Shown: positions 7,600-14,608 of the stretch, piece by piece
Position numbering within the stretch: position 1 is the stretch's first letter
How the letters are laid out: every line of letters begins with the position of its first letter
NCBI GenBank assembly: GCA_030428695.1
Contig: JAUIEM010000252.1
Location: 1-14,608, forward strand
DNA from: a bacterium
GTDB lineage: Bacteria > Planctomycetota > J058 > JAJDCP01
Reading direction: 5' to 3'
DNA: 14,608 nt
Translations under genes and position numbers: made by a program
Notes under the pieces: generated by a model
What the model was told of the DNA's origin: nothing
What the model saw: the letters and a program-made list of their open reading frames with translations, nothing else
Database searches by the model: none

Positions 7600-7826
7600 C
7601 GGAGGGGCTCCAGCAAGACAGTATCCCTAAATGTAGCCGGCGCATTCCGCAAAGGCGAGTCCTCCTGCCGCGTCGCCTCTCCACAGACGAGCGGCGCGGA
7701 CGGCTCGAAGCACCCGGATTCCGCGGCCTCCGGTTCCGCACTGGCCGCGGTCGCGGGTGCTGTCGATGACCTGGCCTGGGCCGGGAGCAGGGAGGAGACG
7801 AGGAGAAGGATGAGGAGCGCGCGCAC
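7596..7826 (-). CDS. Small secreted protein, 76 aa, unrecognised
   Basis: Starts at GTG 7826-7824 with GGTGG a few bases before it. An upstream in-frame ATG at 7868 would add 14 polar residues before the hydrophobic core and is less likely. The N-terminus (VRALLILLLVSSLLPAQA) is a textbook Sec signal peptide with a probable signal-peptidase-I site after AQA (residue 18). No lipobox Cys is present. The mature ~58 residues are Ala/Pro/Glu-rich and contain two cysteines (C39, C48) that could form a disulfide. The stop overlaps the start of the 727-aa repeat protein by 4 bp, which argues for a real, translationally coupled gene. No homologue is recognised. It could be a small envelope partner of the repeat protein or a leader that sets its translation. 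Confidence 0.6.
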   Translation of the reverse strand: MRALLILLLVSSLLPAQARSSTAPATAASAEPEAAESGCFEPSAPLVCGEATRQEDSPLRNAPATFRDTVLLEPLR

Positions 7827-7907
7827 GGTTCCACCGCAGGAGTCCGGATGCCCCGGGTTGTCCCGCATCGCCCGCCCGCGTGCAAACCCGATCGCCGACG
7901 CCAACCA

Positions 7908-7936
7908 TTGATGCTCCCCGCCAGGCACGCTACATT
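7908..7936 (+). promoter_or_regulatory. Candidate sigma-70-type promoter for the xanthine dehydrogenase operon
   Basis: TTGATG at 7908-7913 and TACATT at 7931-7936 are separated by 17 bp (4 of 6 matches each), 26 bp before the ATG at 7963. They lie in the 136-bp gap (7827-7962) between divergent start codons, which must also drive the minus-strand pair. No clear operator palindrome was seen. In a high-GC genome this AT-richer hexamer pair stands out, but it is sequence pattern only. Confidence 0.35.
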
Positions 7937-7962
7937 GGGCGCCTCACACCACGGGAAGCAGA

Positions 7963-10299
7963 ATGACCGAGTCCACATCCCCCGCCGTCGGTGCCGTGCC
8001 CCCCCGCAGCGACGGCCTGAGCAAAGTCACCGGACAGGCCCGGTACGTCGACGACATCACCCTGCCGGAGCTGTGGCACGGCGCGACCGTGCGCTGCACG
8101 CAGGCGCGCGCGAAGCTGCTGCGGGTCGACGCGAGCCAGGTCAGCGACCCCGAGGCGGTGGTCGTGACCGCGGCCGACGTGCCCGGCAGCAAGCGCCTGC
8201 AGCTGATCGAGGACGACTGGCCGGTGCTGGTCTACGACGAGGTGCGCCACCCCTACGAGGCGGTCGCCCTGGTCGCCGCCCCGACCCGCGACCGGGCCCT
8301 CGCGGCGGCCGCCGAGGTGCGTGTCGAGACCGAGGCGCTGCCGGCGGTCACCTCCCTCGCAGCGGCGCTCGCCCTGCCCGAGGACGAGCAGACCGTGCTG
8401 GCGCGCTGCAAGATCGCGCGCGGCGACGCGCCCGGCCTGCTCGCCTCCCCGCCCGCGGACGCGCTGCTGGTCGAGGGGACCTACACGACCGGCCACCAGG
8501 AGCACATCTACATCGAGCCCCAGGGGATGATCGCGCGCTGGTCGGACGGCGCGCTCGAGATCATCGGCTCGATGCAGTGCCCGTACTACATCCACCACGC
8601 CCTGCGCCCGCTGTTCGGGCTCGAGGCCGAGCAGCTCCGGGTGCGGCAGACCGTGACCGGCGGCGGCTTCGGCGGCAAGGAAGACTACCCCGACATGCTC
8701 GCGGCCCACGCGGCGCTGCTCGCGCGCAAGGCGGGCCGGCCGGTCAAGATCGTGTACGAGCGCCACGAGGACATCGTCGCGACGACCAAGCGCCACCCGT
8801 CGTGGATCCGCCACCGCACGCTCGTCGCCCCCGACGGCACCCTGCTCGCGCAGGACATCGAGGTCGTGCTCGACGGCGGCGCCTACACCACCCTGTCGCC
8901 GGTGGTCCTGTCGCGCGCGGTGCTGCACGCGGCCGGGCCCTACCGCTGCGAGAACGTCGCGATCCGCGGCCGGGTGCTCGCGACCAACACCGCGACCAAC
9001 GGCGCCTTCCGCGGCTTCGGCGCGCCGCAGTCGGCCTTCGCCTGCGAGCGGCATGTCGACGCGATCGGCCGCGCCCTGCGCATCGACCCCTACACCCTGC
9101 GCAAGCACAACGCCTACCGGCTCGGCGACACCACCCCGACCGGGCAGGTGCTCGAGGAGAGCGTCAGCGCCCTCGAGTGCCTCGAGAAGGCGGTCGAGGC
9201 GAGCGACTTCGTCGCGCGCTGGCAGGCCCTCGAGGCGCGCCGCCAGAGCGGTTTCCCCGACGACGGCGCGGCGCTCGAAGGCATCGGCCTGGCGCTATTC
9301 TGGCACGGCTCGGGCTTCACCGGCGACGGCGAGCAGCGCATGAAGGCCCGGGCGGCGGTGCAGCTCTGCGCTGGCGGCAAGGTCGAGGTGCTCGTCGCCT
9401 CGACCGACTTCGGCCAGGGCACGAGCACCGTCCTCGCCCAGATCGTCGCGGACGCCTGCGGCCTGCCGCTGCGCCAGGTCGAGGTGGTGCCGGCGGACAC
9501 GGCCTTCGTGCCCGACTCCGGGCCGACGGTCGCCTCGCGCACGGTGATGATCGTCGGGGGGATCCTGCGCCGCGCGGCCGAGGGCCTGATCGACGCGCTG
9601 TGCGCCTTCGCGACGGAGACCAAAGGCCGCCCGGTGCGGTTCGAGGCGGGCTGTTTCCGCGACGAGGAGGGCCTCGAGCTCGGTGGCCTCGACGCCGTCG
9701 GCGACGACTTCCTCGCCGCCCGCGGGCGGCTGGTGGTCGAGAAGAGCTTCGAGCCCTTCGGCCCCGACCACCGCTTCGACGACGAGACCTACACCGGCAC
9801 CGCCTACCCGGCCTACGGCTGGGGCTGCGACGTCGTCGAGCTGACCGTCGATCCCGACACGCTCGGGGTCGAGCTGTCGACCTGCACGGCGGTGTGCGAC
9901 GTCGGCAAGGCGATCCATCCCGAGCTGTGCAAGGGGCAGGTCGAGGGCGGCACCCTGCAGGCCCTGGCCTGGGGCTTCATGGAGGATGTGCAGCTCGAGG
10001 ACGGGCGCTACCTCAACGACCGTCTCGCGACCTACATCATCCCGACCACCCGCGACGTGCCGAAGATGCACGCGATCCTGGTCGAGAACCCGACGGCCTT
10101 CGGACCGTACGGGGCCAAGGGCGTCGGTGAGCTGCCGATGGACGGCGGCGCGCCCGCGGTGCTCGCCGCGATCGAGAACGCGACGGGCATCGCGCCCGTC
10201 ACCGTGCCCGCGACCCCCGAGCGCCTGTTCGCGGACCTGTGCGCGGGCCGCGTGCTGCCCGGAACGGCGCACGCGCTGGCCGAGGAGAAGCAGTGGTGA
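7963..10299 (+). CDS. xdhA: Xanthine dehydrogenase, molybdopterin-binding catalytic subunit
   Basis: The 778-aa subunit binds the molybdenum cofactor and hydroxylates purines (hypoxanthine to xanthine to urate) in the cytoplasm; there is no Tat signal. Landmarks are Q205 ('GSMQ'), the cofactor loop GGGFGGKE (233-240), R318 ('SRAVLHAAGPY'), AFRGFG (348-353) and the catalytic Glu E723 in 'GAKGVGELPM'. Q205, E240, R318, R350 and F352 sit at exactly the spacing of bovine xanthine oxidoreductase Q767, E802, R880, R912 and F914, supporting purine specificity over other family members. The CO-dehydrogenase Cys motif (AYRCSFR) is absent. Length is normal for a separate large subunit. Start ATG 7963 with GGGAAG upstream; the stop overlaps the next start (GTGA). 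Symbol follows E. coli usage; other schemes call this xdhB. Confidence 0.93.
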   Translation: MTESTSPAVGAVPPRSDGLSKVTGQARYVDDITLPELWHGATVRCTQARAKLLRVDASQVSDPEAVVVTAADVPGSKRLQLIEDDWPVLVYDEVRHPYEAVALVAAPTRDRALAAAAEVRVETEALPAVTSLAAALALPEDEQTVLARCKIARGDAPGLLASPPADALLVEGTYTTGHQEHIYIEPQGMIARWSDGALEIIGSMQCPYYIHHALRPLFGLEAEQLRVRQTVTGGGFGGKEDYPDMLAAHAALLARKAGRPVKIVYERHEDIVATTKRHPSWIRHRTLVAPDGTLLAQDIEVVLDGGAYTTLSPVVLSRAVLHAAGPYRCENVAIRGRVLATNTATNGAFRGFGAPQSAFACERHVDAIGRALRIDPYTLRKHNAYRLGDTTPTGQVLEESVSALECLEKAVEASDFVARWQALEARRQSGFPDDGAALEGIGLALFWHGSGFTGDGEQRMKARAAVQLCAGGKVEVLVASTDFGQGTSTVLAQIVADACGLPLRQVEVVPADTAFVPDSGPTVASRTVMIVGGILRRAAEGLIDALCAFATETKGRPVRFEAGCFRDEEGLELGGLDAVGDDFLAARGRLVVEKSFEPFGPDHRFDDETYTGTAYPAYGWGCDVVELTVDPDTLGVELSTCTAVCDVGKAIHPELCKGQVEGGTLQALAWGFMEDVQLEDGRYLNDRLATYIIPTTRDVPKMHAILVENPTAFGPYGAKGVGELPMDGGAPAVLAAIENATGIAPVTVPATPERLFADLCAGRVLPGTAHALAEEKQW

Positions 10300-10766
10300 G
10301 TGAAGACGTACGCTTCCGCCTCAACGGCGAACAGGTCACCTTCTCCGGTGACCCGATGGCCCGGCTGCTCGACGTGCTGCGCGAGTCCTTCGGCCTGACC
10401 GGCTCGAAGGAGGGCTGCGGGGAAGGCGAGTGCGGCGCCTGCACGGTGCTGCTCGACAAGCAGATGGTGTGCTCCTGCCTGGTGCCGGTGTTCCAGGTCG
10501 AGGGGCGGGCCGTGCGCAGCGTCGAGGGCCTGGCGAAGAACGGCGAGCCGGACGCCCTGCAGCGCGCCCTCGCCGAGGGCCGCGGGGTCCAGTGCGGCGC
10601 CTGCACCCCCGGGCTGGTGGTCGCGATCCGGGCGCTGCTCGAGCGGCACCGGCGCCCCGACCGCGCGCTGATCCGCGAGGCGCTCGCCGGCAACCTGTGC
10701 CGCTGCACCGGCTACGAAGGCATCTTCGAGGCGGTCGAGGCCCTGACCCGGGAGCCGGAAGCATGA
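10296..10766 (+). CDS. xdhC: Xanthine dehydrogenase, [2Fe-2S] iron-sulfur subunit
   Basis: The 156-aa subunit carries two [2Fe-2S] clusters that pass electrons from the molybdenum centre to FAD. GTG 10296 is chosen as start: it overlaps the preceding stop by 4 bp (GTGA), follows GGAG, and gives the usual N-terminus 'VRFRLNGEQV'. The plant-ferredoxin-type cluster is bound by C41, C46, C49 and C61 (GCGEGECGACTV motif). The C-terminal helical-bundle cluster is bound by C100, C103, C135 and C137 (QCGACTPG and CRCTGYEGI). All eight ligands are present. Length is typical (about 150-170 aa). The name follows E. coli; note that in other bacteria xdhC denotes the cofactor-insertion chaperone, which is not in this window. 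Confidence 0.93.
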   Translation: MSEDVRFRLNGEQVTFSGDPMARLLDVLRESFGLTGSKEGCGEGECGACTVLLDKQMVCSCLVPVFQVEGRAVRSVEGLAKNGEPDALQRALAEGRGVQCGACTPGLVVAIRALLERHRRPDRALIREALAGNLCRCTGYEGIFEAVEALTREPEA

Positions 10767-11602
10767 GCCGCGCCTACAGCCCCCGCACCCTCGACGAGGC
10801 GGTCGCGATCCTCGCCGAGCAGAAGGACGCGACCCCTGTCGCCGGCTGCACCGACCTGATGGTGGTCGACCACGCGCGGCGCACCGAGCGGCACGCCGTC
10901 GTCAGCCTGCTGCGCGTCGCCGAGCTGCTCGGCATCGAAGAGCATGACGACTGGCTGGACATCGGCGCCGCGGTCAGCTTCACCAGCATCCGGCGCCATC
11001 CGTCGGTGCGCGCGATGTTCCCGATCCTCGAGCAGGTCTCCGCGACCATCGGCGCCTGGCAGATCCAGAACCGCGCGACCATCGGCGGCAACATCGCGAA
11101 CGCCTCGCCGGCCGGCGACTCGCTGCCGGTGCTGCTCGCCCTCGGCGCCGAGCTCGAGCTCGCGAGCGCGGAGGGCCGGCGCCGCCTCCCCTACAGCGCC
11201 TTCCACAAGGCCTACCGGCGCACGGCCCTGCGCCCGGGCGAGCTGATCGTGCGGGTGTGCCTGCCGATCCCGCGCGGAGCCTCGGTCCAGCGCTTCCGCA
11301 AGGTCGGCACCCGAGCCGCCCAGGCGATCAGCAAGGTGGTCGTCGCGCTGAGCGCGGCCCGTCTGCGCGACCGCCTGTACAGCGTGCGCATCGCCGCCGG
11401 CAGCGTCGCGCCCGTGCCGGTCCGCCTGCTCGGGGCGGAGGCGGCGGCCGAGGGCCGGGTGCCCGATGCCGAGCTCGCCGACCGCGTCGCGGCGGTCGCG
11501 TCCGCCGAGGTCGAGCCGATCGACGACGTGCGCTCGACCGCGGCCTACCGCGAGCGCATCCTCGGCCGGGTCGTGCGGCGCCTGCTGCTGTCGGCGCGCT
11601 GA
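10763..11602 (+). CDS. xdhB: Xanthine dehydrogenase, FAD-binding subunit
   Basis: The 279-aa subunit of the CoxM/XdhB family takes electrons from the iron-sulfur subunit and reduces NAD+ through its FAD. ATG 10763 overlaps the previous stop by 4 bp (ATGA). FAD-contact motifs are VAGCTDLMV (26-34) and ATIGGNIANASPAGD (105-119). The first usually reads AGGTDL or AGATDL, so C29 is a mild oddity. The C-terminal CO-dehydrogenase-flavoprotein-like domain is present, and length is near the usual 280-300. The extra iron-sulfur insertion of 4-hydroxybenzoyl-CoA reductase is absent. Order in this operon is molybdenum, iron-sulfur, FAD, while E. coli xdhABC has molybdenum, FAD, iron-sulfur. Confidence 0.92.
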   Translation: MSRAYSPRTLDEAVAILAEQKDATPVAGCTDLMVVDHARRTERHAVVSLLRVAELLGIEEHDDWLDIGAAVSFTSIRRHPSVRAMFPILEQVSATIGAWQIQNRATIGGNIANASPAGDSLPVLLALGAELELASAEGRRRLPYSAFHKAYRRTALRPGELIVRVCLPIPRGASVQRFRKVGTRAAQAISKVVVALSAARLRDRLYSVRIAAGSVAPVPVRLLGAEAAAEGRVPDAELADRVAAVASAEVEPIDDVRSTAAYRERILGRVVRRLLLSAR

Positions 11603-12169
11603 ATGGCGAAGCGCCGCCGCAGCCGCGCCCGGGACTTCCTCTGGCTGTGCGGCCTGCTCGGGCTGTTGTGGGCGATCGAGGGCGTCGACCAGCTGCTGCT
11701 GGCCGGCCGCCTCGACGCGTTCGGGATCGTCCCGCGTGAGCGCTCCGCCCTGCCCGGCATCCTGCTCGCCCCCTTCCTCCACGTCGGCTACGCCCACCTC
11801 GCCTCGAACTCCGTGCCGCTGCTCGTGCTCGGCGGCCTGGTCATGCTGCGCGGGCGCAGGGAATTCATCGCGGTCAGCCTGTGGGTCATCGTCCTCGCGG
11901 GCACCGGGGTGTGGCTGCTCGCCCGGCCGGACACCCTGCACCTCGGCGCCTCGGGCGTGATCTTCGGCTACCTCGGCTTCCTGCTCGGCGCGGGCATCGT
12001 CGAGCGCAGCCTGCCCGCGGTCCTGCTCGCCCTGCTCGCGACCTTCCTGTACGGAGGGATGCTGTGGGGCGTCCTCCCGCAACGCCCGGGGGTGTCCTGG
12101 GAGGGCCATCTGTGCGGCCTGCTCGCGGGCGGAGCGACGGCGCGCTGGCTCACTCCCCCGCGGCGCTGA
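11603..12169 (+). CDS. Rhomboid-family intramembrane serine protease
   Basis: The 188-aa membrane protein starts at ATG 11603, directly on the base after the FAD-subunit stop, so it is probably co-transcribed and coupled. The N-terminus is Arg/Lys-rich (cytoplasmic), followed by about six hydrophobic segments (roughly 12-33, 51-82, 88-107, 113-132, 136-158, 166-183). Catalytic Ser is S117 in GASG and catalytic His is H169 in 'SWEGHLCG'. H60, H65 and N69 match the spacing of E. coli GlpG H145, H150 and N154. It is thus predicted active, cutting transmembrane substrates within the inner membrane. It is short, like the minimal rhomboids common in actinobacteria and deltaproteobacteria; no soluble extra domain. 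A link to xanthine dehydrogenase has no known mechanism. A rhombosortase is an alternative, but no GlyGly-CTERM-like tail was seen on any window protein. Confidence 0.85.
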   Translation: MAKRRRSRARDFLWLCGLLGLLWAIEGVDQLLLAGRLDAFGIVPRERSALPGILLAPFLHVGYAHLASNSVPLLVLGGLVMLRGRREFIAVSLWVIVLAGTGVWLLARPDTLHLGASGVIFGYLGFLLGAGIVERSLPAVLLALLATFLYGGMLWGVLPQRPGVSWEGHLCGLLAGGATARWLTPPRR

Positions 12170-12253
12170 GACCGCGCTTCCCGCTCATCCCCGCGTCCGC
12201 ATCACGTCCGTTCCCCGAGACTCCGCGGAAGCCGCCGGACAGGCACGGCATCG

Positions 12254-12282
12254 TGGTCAACCGTCGGCCAAAGTGCTATGCT
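12254..12282 (+). promoter_or_regulatory. Candidate promoter for the pseudokinase/SUMF1-domain gene
   Basis: TGGTCA (12254-12259) and TATGCT (12277-12282) are spaced by 17 bp, and the -10 is preceded by TGC (12274-12276), giving an extended -10. It lies in the 167-bp gap between the rhomboid stop and ATG 12337. The rest of that gap (12170-12253) shows no gene and no clear terminator. The gene's ribosome-binding site is GAGGAAG at 12326-12332. Confidence 0.4.
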
Positions 12283-12336
12283 CTCTGCGGGCGCGGGACT
12301 CTGCGCCCTCTGTCACAGGCCGTTCGAGGAAGCTGC

Positions 12337-14608
12337 ATGGCCCGCTGGGAACTGGAGCTCGGGACGTCGGAGCGCTCCTATGCGCCCGCGCTGGCGGCCT
12401 TCGTGTGTCGACGGCTCGGCCCCTACGACTGGATCGAAGAGGCCCTCGACAAGGTCGCGCAGATTGCCGATCCCTCCCACCACGCGACCCTCAAGCAGGT
12501 CCTCGGCGTCGTCGAGGAGCACGGCGGCCCGATCCTGCAGAGCCTCGAGGAGAGCGGGCCGGAACAGGACGACGTCTCGACCCTCATCGACCTGATGGAG
12601 CAGGGCGACCCGGACATCAAGGCGGCCCTGACGACCATCGAGAAGACCCTGCGCGCCCTGCCCGGCCTCGTCGACTTCCTGCGCGGAGACCGCGAAGAGG
12701 TGCTGTCCAGCGCGACGCTGCCTGTCGCCGACAAACGCCTCGAGGTGCTCAATGAGCTGCACGAGGTGCTGCGCAAGCGGCTCGGCATGCGCGAGCGGGT
12801 GCGGGCCTACGACGCCCTCGGCATCCACTTCGCCGACGATGCGAACCAGCTCCTGCACCTGCCCGACCGCATCAAGGAGCTGCCGACCGAGGTCCTGCGC
12901 AACGCCGCGATCCTCAACGCGGTCGGCCAGCTCTACTTCGCGATCGGCTCGCCGAGCGAGGCGGCCGAGTGCTTCACGGCCGCCGCCCACGGCACGATGG
13001 ACGCCCGGCGCCGCGGCTACTACCAGCTCAACTGCTTCCAGGCCCACCTCCAGGCCGAGGAGAACAAGCAGGCTCTCAAGGCCCTCAAGCGCGCGCTCGC
13101 CTCGGCCCGCGACGACTGCGAGCTGTTCGACAGCTACGCCTACGTGCCGAAGGCCGCGGCGCGGTGTGGCACCTACGGCGTGTCGCTTCTGTGCAAGCAT
13201 CAGGGGGGCGACGAGCAGGTCGTCCACTGTCTCGCCGGCGAGCTCGACACCGACCGCGTCTTCAACACCGCCGCCCGGCTCACGCGCCACAGCTCACCCT
13301 ACCTCGAGCGGGTGCTCGCGTGGAACTGGGCCGACCGCCGCGTCGGGCAGGCGCCCTACCTGGTCACCTCGAAGCCGGACGGCATCACGATGGCCGAGCT
13401 GGTCACGCCGGCCCCGATGCCCCGTGCGCGCATCCTGCCGCTCCTGCAGCAGCTGACCGAGGGCCTCCTGACCGCCCACGCCCTCGGCGTGATCCACGGC
13501 GACCTGCGGCCGGAGCTGGTCTTCCTCGGCGGTGAGGGCGGGCTCGAGCCGACGGTCACCGGCTTCGGTCTGGCGCCGCACACCCGCACCCTCAAACGGT
13601 ACTGGCAGAGCAAGCACCTCGGCCGCTCCTGCCTCGATGCCGAGCTGCTGCAGAGCCTGCAGTTCGTCGCTCCCGAGCAACGCGGCGAGATCGACGAGGA
13701 CCTCAGCCCGGCGTCCGACGTGTTCTCCCTCGGCCGGCTCGGCTTCTTCATGCTGACGGGGAAGCCGCAGCCCGACCGCGACGAGCACCTCGACGAGAGC
13801 GGCGAGCGGCTCTGGGACATCCTCGAGCTGTGCACCCTGCAGCACCCGGTGCAGCGCTACCAGACCTGCGCCGAGCTGCTCGACGCCCTCGAGAGCGTGT
13901 CCAGCGGCGAGCCGGTGACGACGAGCTCTGGCGCCGAGTGGGAGATGAAGCTCGCCGCGACACCGCTGACGCCGATCGACCAGCCCTGGTGGGAGCCGCC
14001 TCCGGCCCAGGCAGGCTACGCCGAAGACCACGAGCTGCCGGTCGCCGCCAAGAACACGCGGGACATGGAGTTCGTGCTCGTGCCGCCCGGCAGCTTCGTG
14101 ATGGGGGCCGCCGAGGTCGGCGGGGAGCGCGAGCACGACGAGCACGAGCACGAGGTCGAGCTGACCCGCGCCTTCTTCGTCAAGGCCGCGCCGGTCACCC
14201 AGACCGAGTGGAAGGCGATCTGCGGCGACAATCCGTCCGCCTTCACCGCCGTGTCCGAGGCGTCGGTCGAGCGGATCAGCTGGTTCGACGCGGTCGCCTT
14301 CTGCAACAAGCTGTCCGAGCTCGAGGGCCTCGACCCGGCCTACGAGGTGCGCGACGACGGCGTCCAGCTGCTCGGCCTGGACCGGAGCGGGTACCGGCTG
14401 CCGACCGAGGCCGAGTGGGAGTACGCCTGCCGCGCGGGCACCCGGACCGCGTTCTGGACCGGCGAGCGGCTGCCCGAAGAGGACGCGAACTTCGGCCTGA
14501 TCGTCGGCCACCCCGCGCCCGTCAAGTTCTACAAGCCGAACCCCTGGGGCCTGTACGACCTGCACGGCAACGTGTGGGAGTGGGTCTACGACTGGTACGC
14601 GCAGTACC
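12337..14608 (+). CDS. Helical/TPR-like, degenerate kinase and SUMF1/formylglycine-generating-enzyme-type fusion (3' partial)
   Basis: ATG 12337 follows a strong GAGGAAG site by 4 bases; 757 codons are present and the frame runs off the right edge. Residues about 1-190 are charged and helical; about 190-260 is TPR-like ('NAVGQLYFAIGSPSEAAECF', 'ALKALKRALASA'). About 280-520 is a Hanks-type kinase fold. The N-lobe keeps 'GTYGVSLLCKH' in place of the Gly-rich loop. The VAVK lysine is Cys (C298 in VVHC), the catalytic loop is HGDLRPEL (D389 kept, Asn replaced by L394), and DFG reads GFG (G409). 'VAPEQ' and 'SDVFSLG' are intact. These losses predict a pseudokinase. From about 577, 'MEFVLVPPGSFVMG', 'YRLPTEAEWEYACRAGT' and 'GLYDLHGNVWEWV' identify a SUMF1/FGE domain (C-type-lectin-like fold). 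Kinase-SUMF1 fusions are known; a degenerate kinase in one is less so. Soluble; target unknown. Confidence 0.85.
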   Translation, partial: MARWELELGTSERSYAPALAAFVCRRLGPYDWIEEALDKVAQIADPSHHATLKQVLGVVEEHGGPILQSLEESGPEQDDVSTLIDLMEQGDPDIKAALTTIEKTLRALPGLVDFLRGDREEVLSSATLPVADKRLEVLNELHEVLRKRLGMRERVRAYDALGIHFADDANQLLHLPDRIKELPTEVLRNAAILNAVGQLYFAIGSPSEAAECFTAAAHGTMDARRRGYYQLNCFQAHLQAEENKQALKALKRALASARDDCELFDSYAYVPKAAARCGTYGVSLLCKHQGGDEQVVHCLAGELDTDRVFNTAARLTRHSSPYLERVLAWNWADRRVGQAPYLVTSKPDGITMAELVTPAPMPRARILPLLQQLTEGLLTAHALGVIHGDLRPELVFLGGEGGLEPTVTGFGLAPHTRTLKRYWQSKHLGRSCLDAELLQSLQFVAPEQRGEIDEDLSPASDVFSLGRLGFFMLTGKPQPDRDEHLDESGERLWDILELCTLQHPVQRYQTCAELLDALESVSSGEPVTTSSGAEWEMKLAATPLTPIDQPWWEPPPAQAGYAEDHELPVAAKNTRDMEFVLVPPGSFVMGAAEVGGEREHDEHEHEVELTRAFFVKAAPVTQTEWKAICGDNPSAFTAVSEASVERISWFDAVAFCNKLSELEGLDPAYEVRDDGVQLLGLDRSGYRLPTEAEWEYACRAGTRTAFWTGERLPEEDANFGLIVGHPAPVKFYKPNPWGLYDLHGNVWEWVYDWYAQY

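Noticed and set aside
7596..7826. Lipoprotein signal on the small secreted protein
   Set aside because: No Cys follows the hydrophobic core; the AQA site fits signal peptidase I, and the cysteines are at 39 and 48.
5320..7911. Plus-strand open frame of 863 codons opposite the ASH-repeat gene
   Set aside because: The minus-strand reading gives five regular domain repeats with conserved motifs; the plus-strand reading is a Leu/Asp/Arg/Gly-rich shadow.
7848..10130. Plus-strand alternative frame of 760 codons over the molybdenum subunit
   Set aside because: The frame starting at 7963 has all molybdenum-enzyme motifs; the alternative is Arg-rich without motifs.
7963..11602. Carbon monoxide dehydrogenase (coxMSL-like) identity
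   Set aside because: The active-site loop reads AFRGFG and not the CO-dehydrogenase AYRCSFR, and the gene order is different.
10712..12109. Minus-strand open frame of 465 codons opposite the FAD subunit and rhomboid
   Set aside because: It spans two recognised genes in an antisense frame and has no domain pattern.
12170..12253. Intrinsic terminator or small RNA after the rhomboid gene
   Set aside because: Only short GC-rich self-complementary bits such as TCCGCGGA are seen, with no T-tract and no stable extended stem by eye.
13180..13900. Active serine/threonine kinase
   Set aside because: The ATP-binding Lys, the loop Asn and the DFG Asp are all replaced.
13294..14565. Minus-strand open frame of 423 codons opposite the kinase/SUMF1 gene
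   Set aside because: The + strand reading shows kinase and SUMF1 motifs in order; the antisense reading is a composition artefact.

Overview
The window comes from a high-GC bacterium (roughly two-thirds G+C by eye, with strong G/C bias at third codon positions) with tightly packed genes. Junctions of the type ATGA, GTGA or TGAgATG are frequent. The gene types point to a large, complex genome such as Myxococcota or Planctomycetota: a kinase-like/formylglycine-generating-enzyme fusion, an ASH/HYDIN-type repeat protein, and a giant metzincin-like protein with a peptidoglycan-binding-like segment. No rRNA or marker gene is present, so the phylum is an inference. No tRNA, CRISPR array, IS element or integrase was seen.

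Left block (1-5415, + strand): a three-gene operon. It starts with a large protein, cut by the left edge, that ends in a zinc-metalloprotease domain (HEFGH...H plus a Met-turn). Two tightly coupled genes follow (2569-4290 and 4287-5339). They encode related beta-sandwich proteins without signal peptides; the first carries a long acidic Ala/Asp/Glu repeat linker. The protease N-terminus resembles proteins found beside type VI secretion or other contractile systems, and the N-terminal domain of the two followers looks like a BsuPI/CARDB-type fold. An effector with cognate inhibitors is a possible reading but is not proven.

Middle block (5416-7826, - strand, convergent with the first): a small Sec-secreted protein of 76 aa, unrecognised, translationally coupled by an ATGA overlap to a 727-aa protein. 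The larger protein has an Ig/BIG-like N-terminus, five ASH-like repeats of about 103 aa and a small beta module at its C-terminus. A 76-bp convergent gap with nested inverted repeats separates it from the first block.

Right block (7963-12169, + strand): a divergent operon for a three-subunit xanthine dehydrogenase (molybdopterin, then [2Fe-2S], then FAD subunit). All gene junctions overlap by 4 bp. A rhomboid intramembrane protease starts on the base after the FAD-subunit stop. The key substrate-binding residues of purine-oxidising enzymes are present at the same spacing as in bovine xanthine oxidoreductase. After a 167-bp gap holding a plausible promoter comes a long gene (12337 to the right edge). 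It encodes a helical/TPR-like N-terminus, a degenerate kinase domain lacking several catalytic residues, and a formylglycine-generating-enzyme/SUMF1-type domain cut by the window edge.
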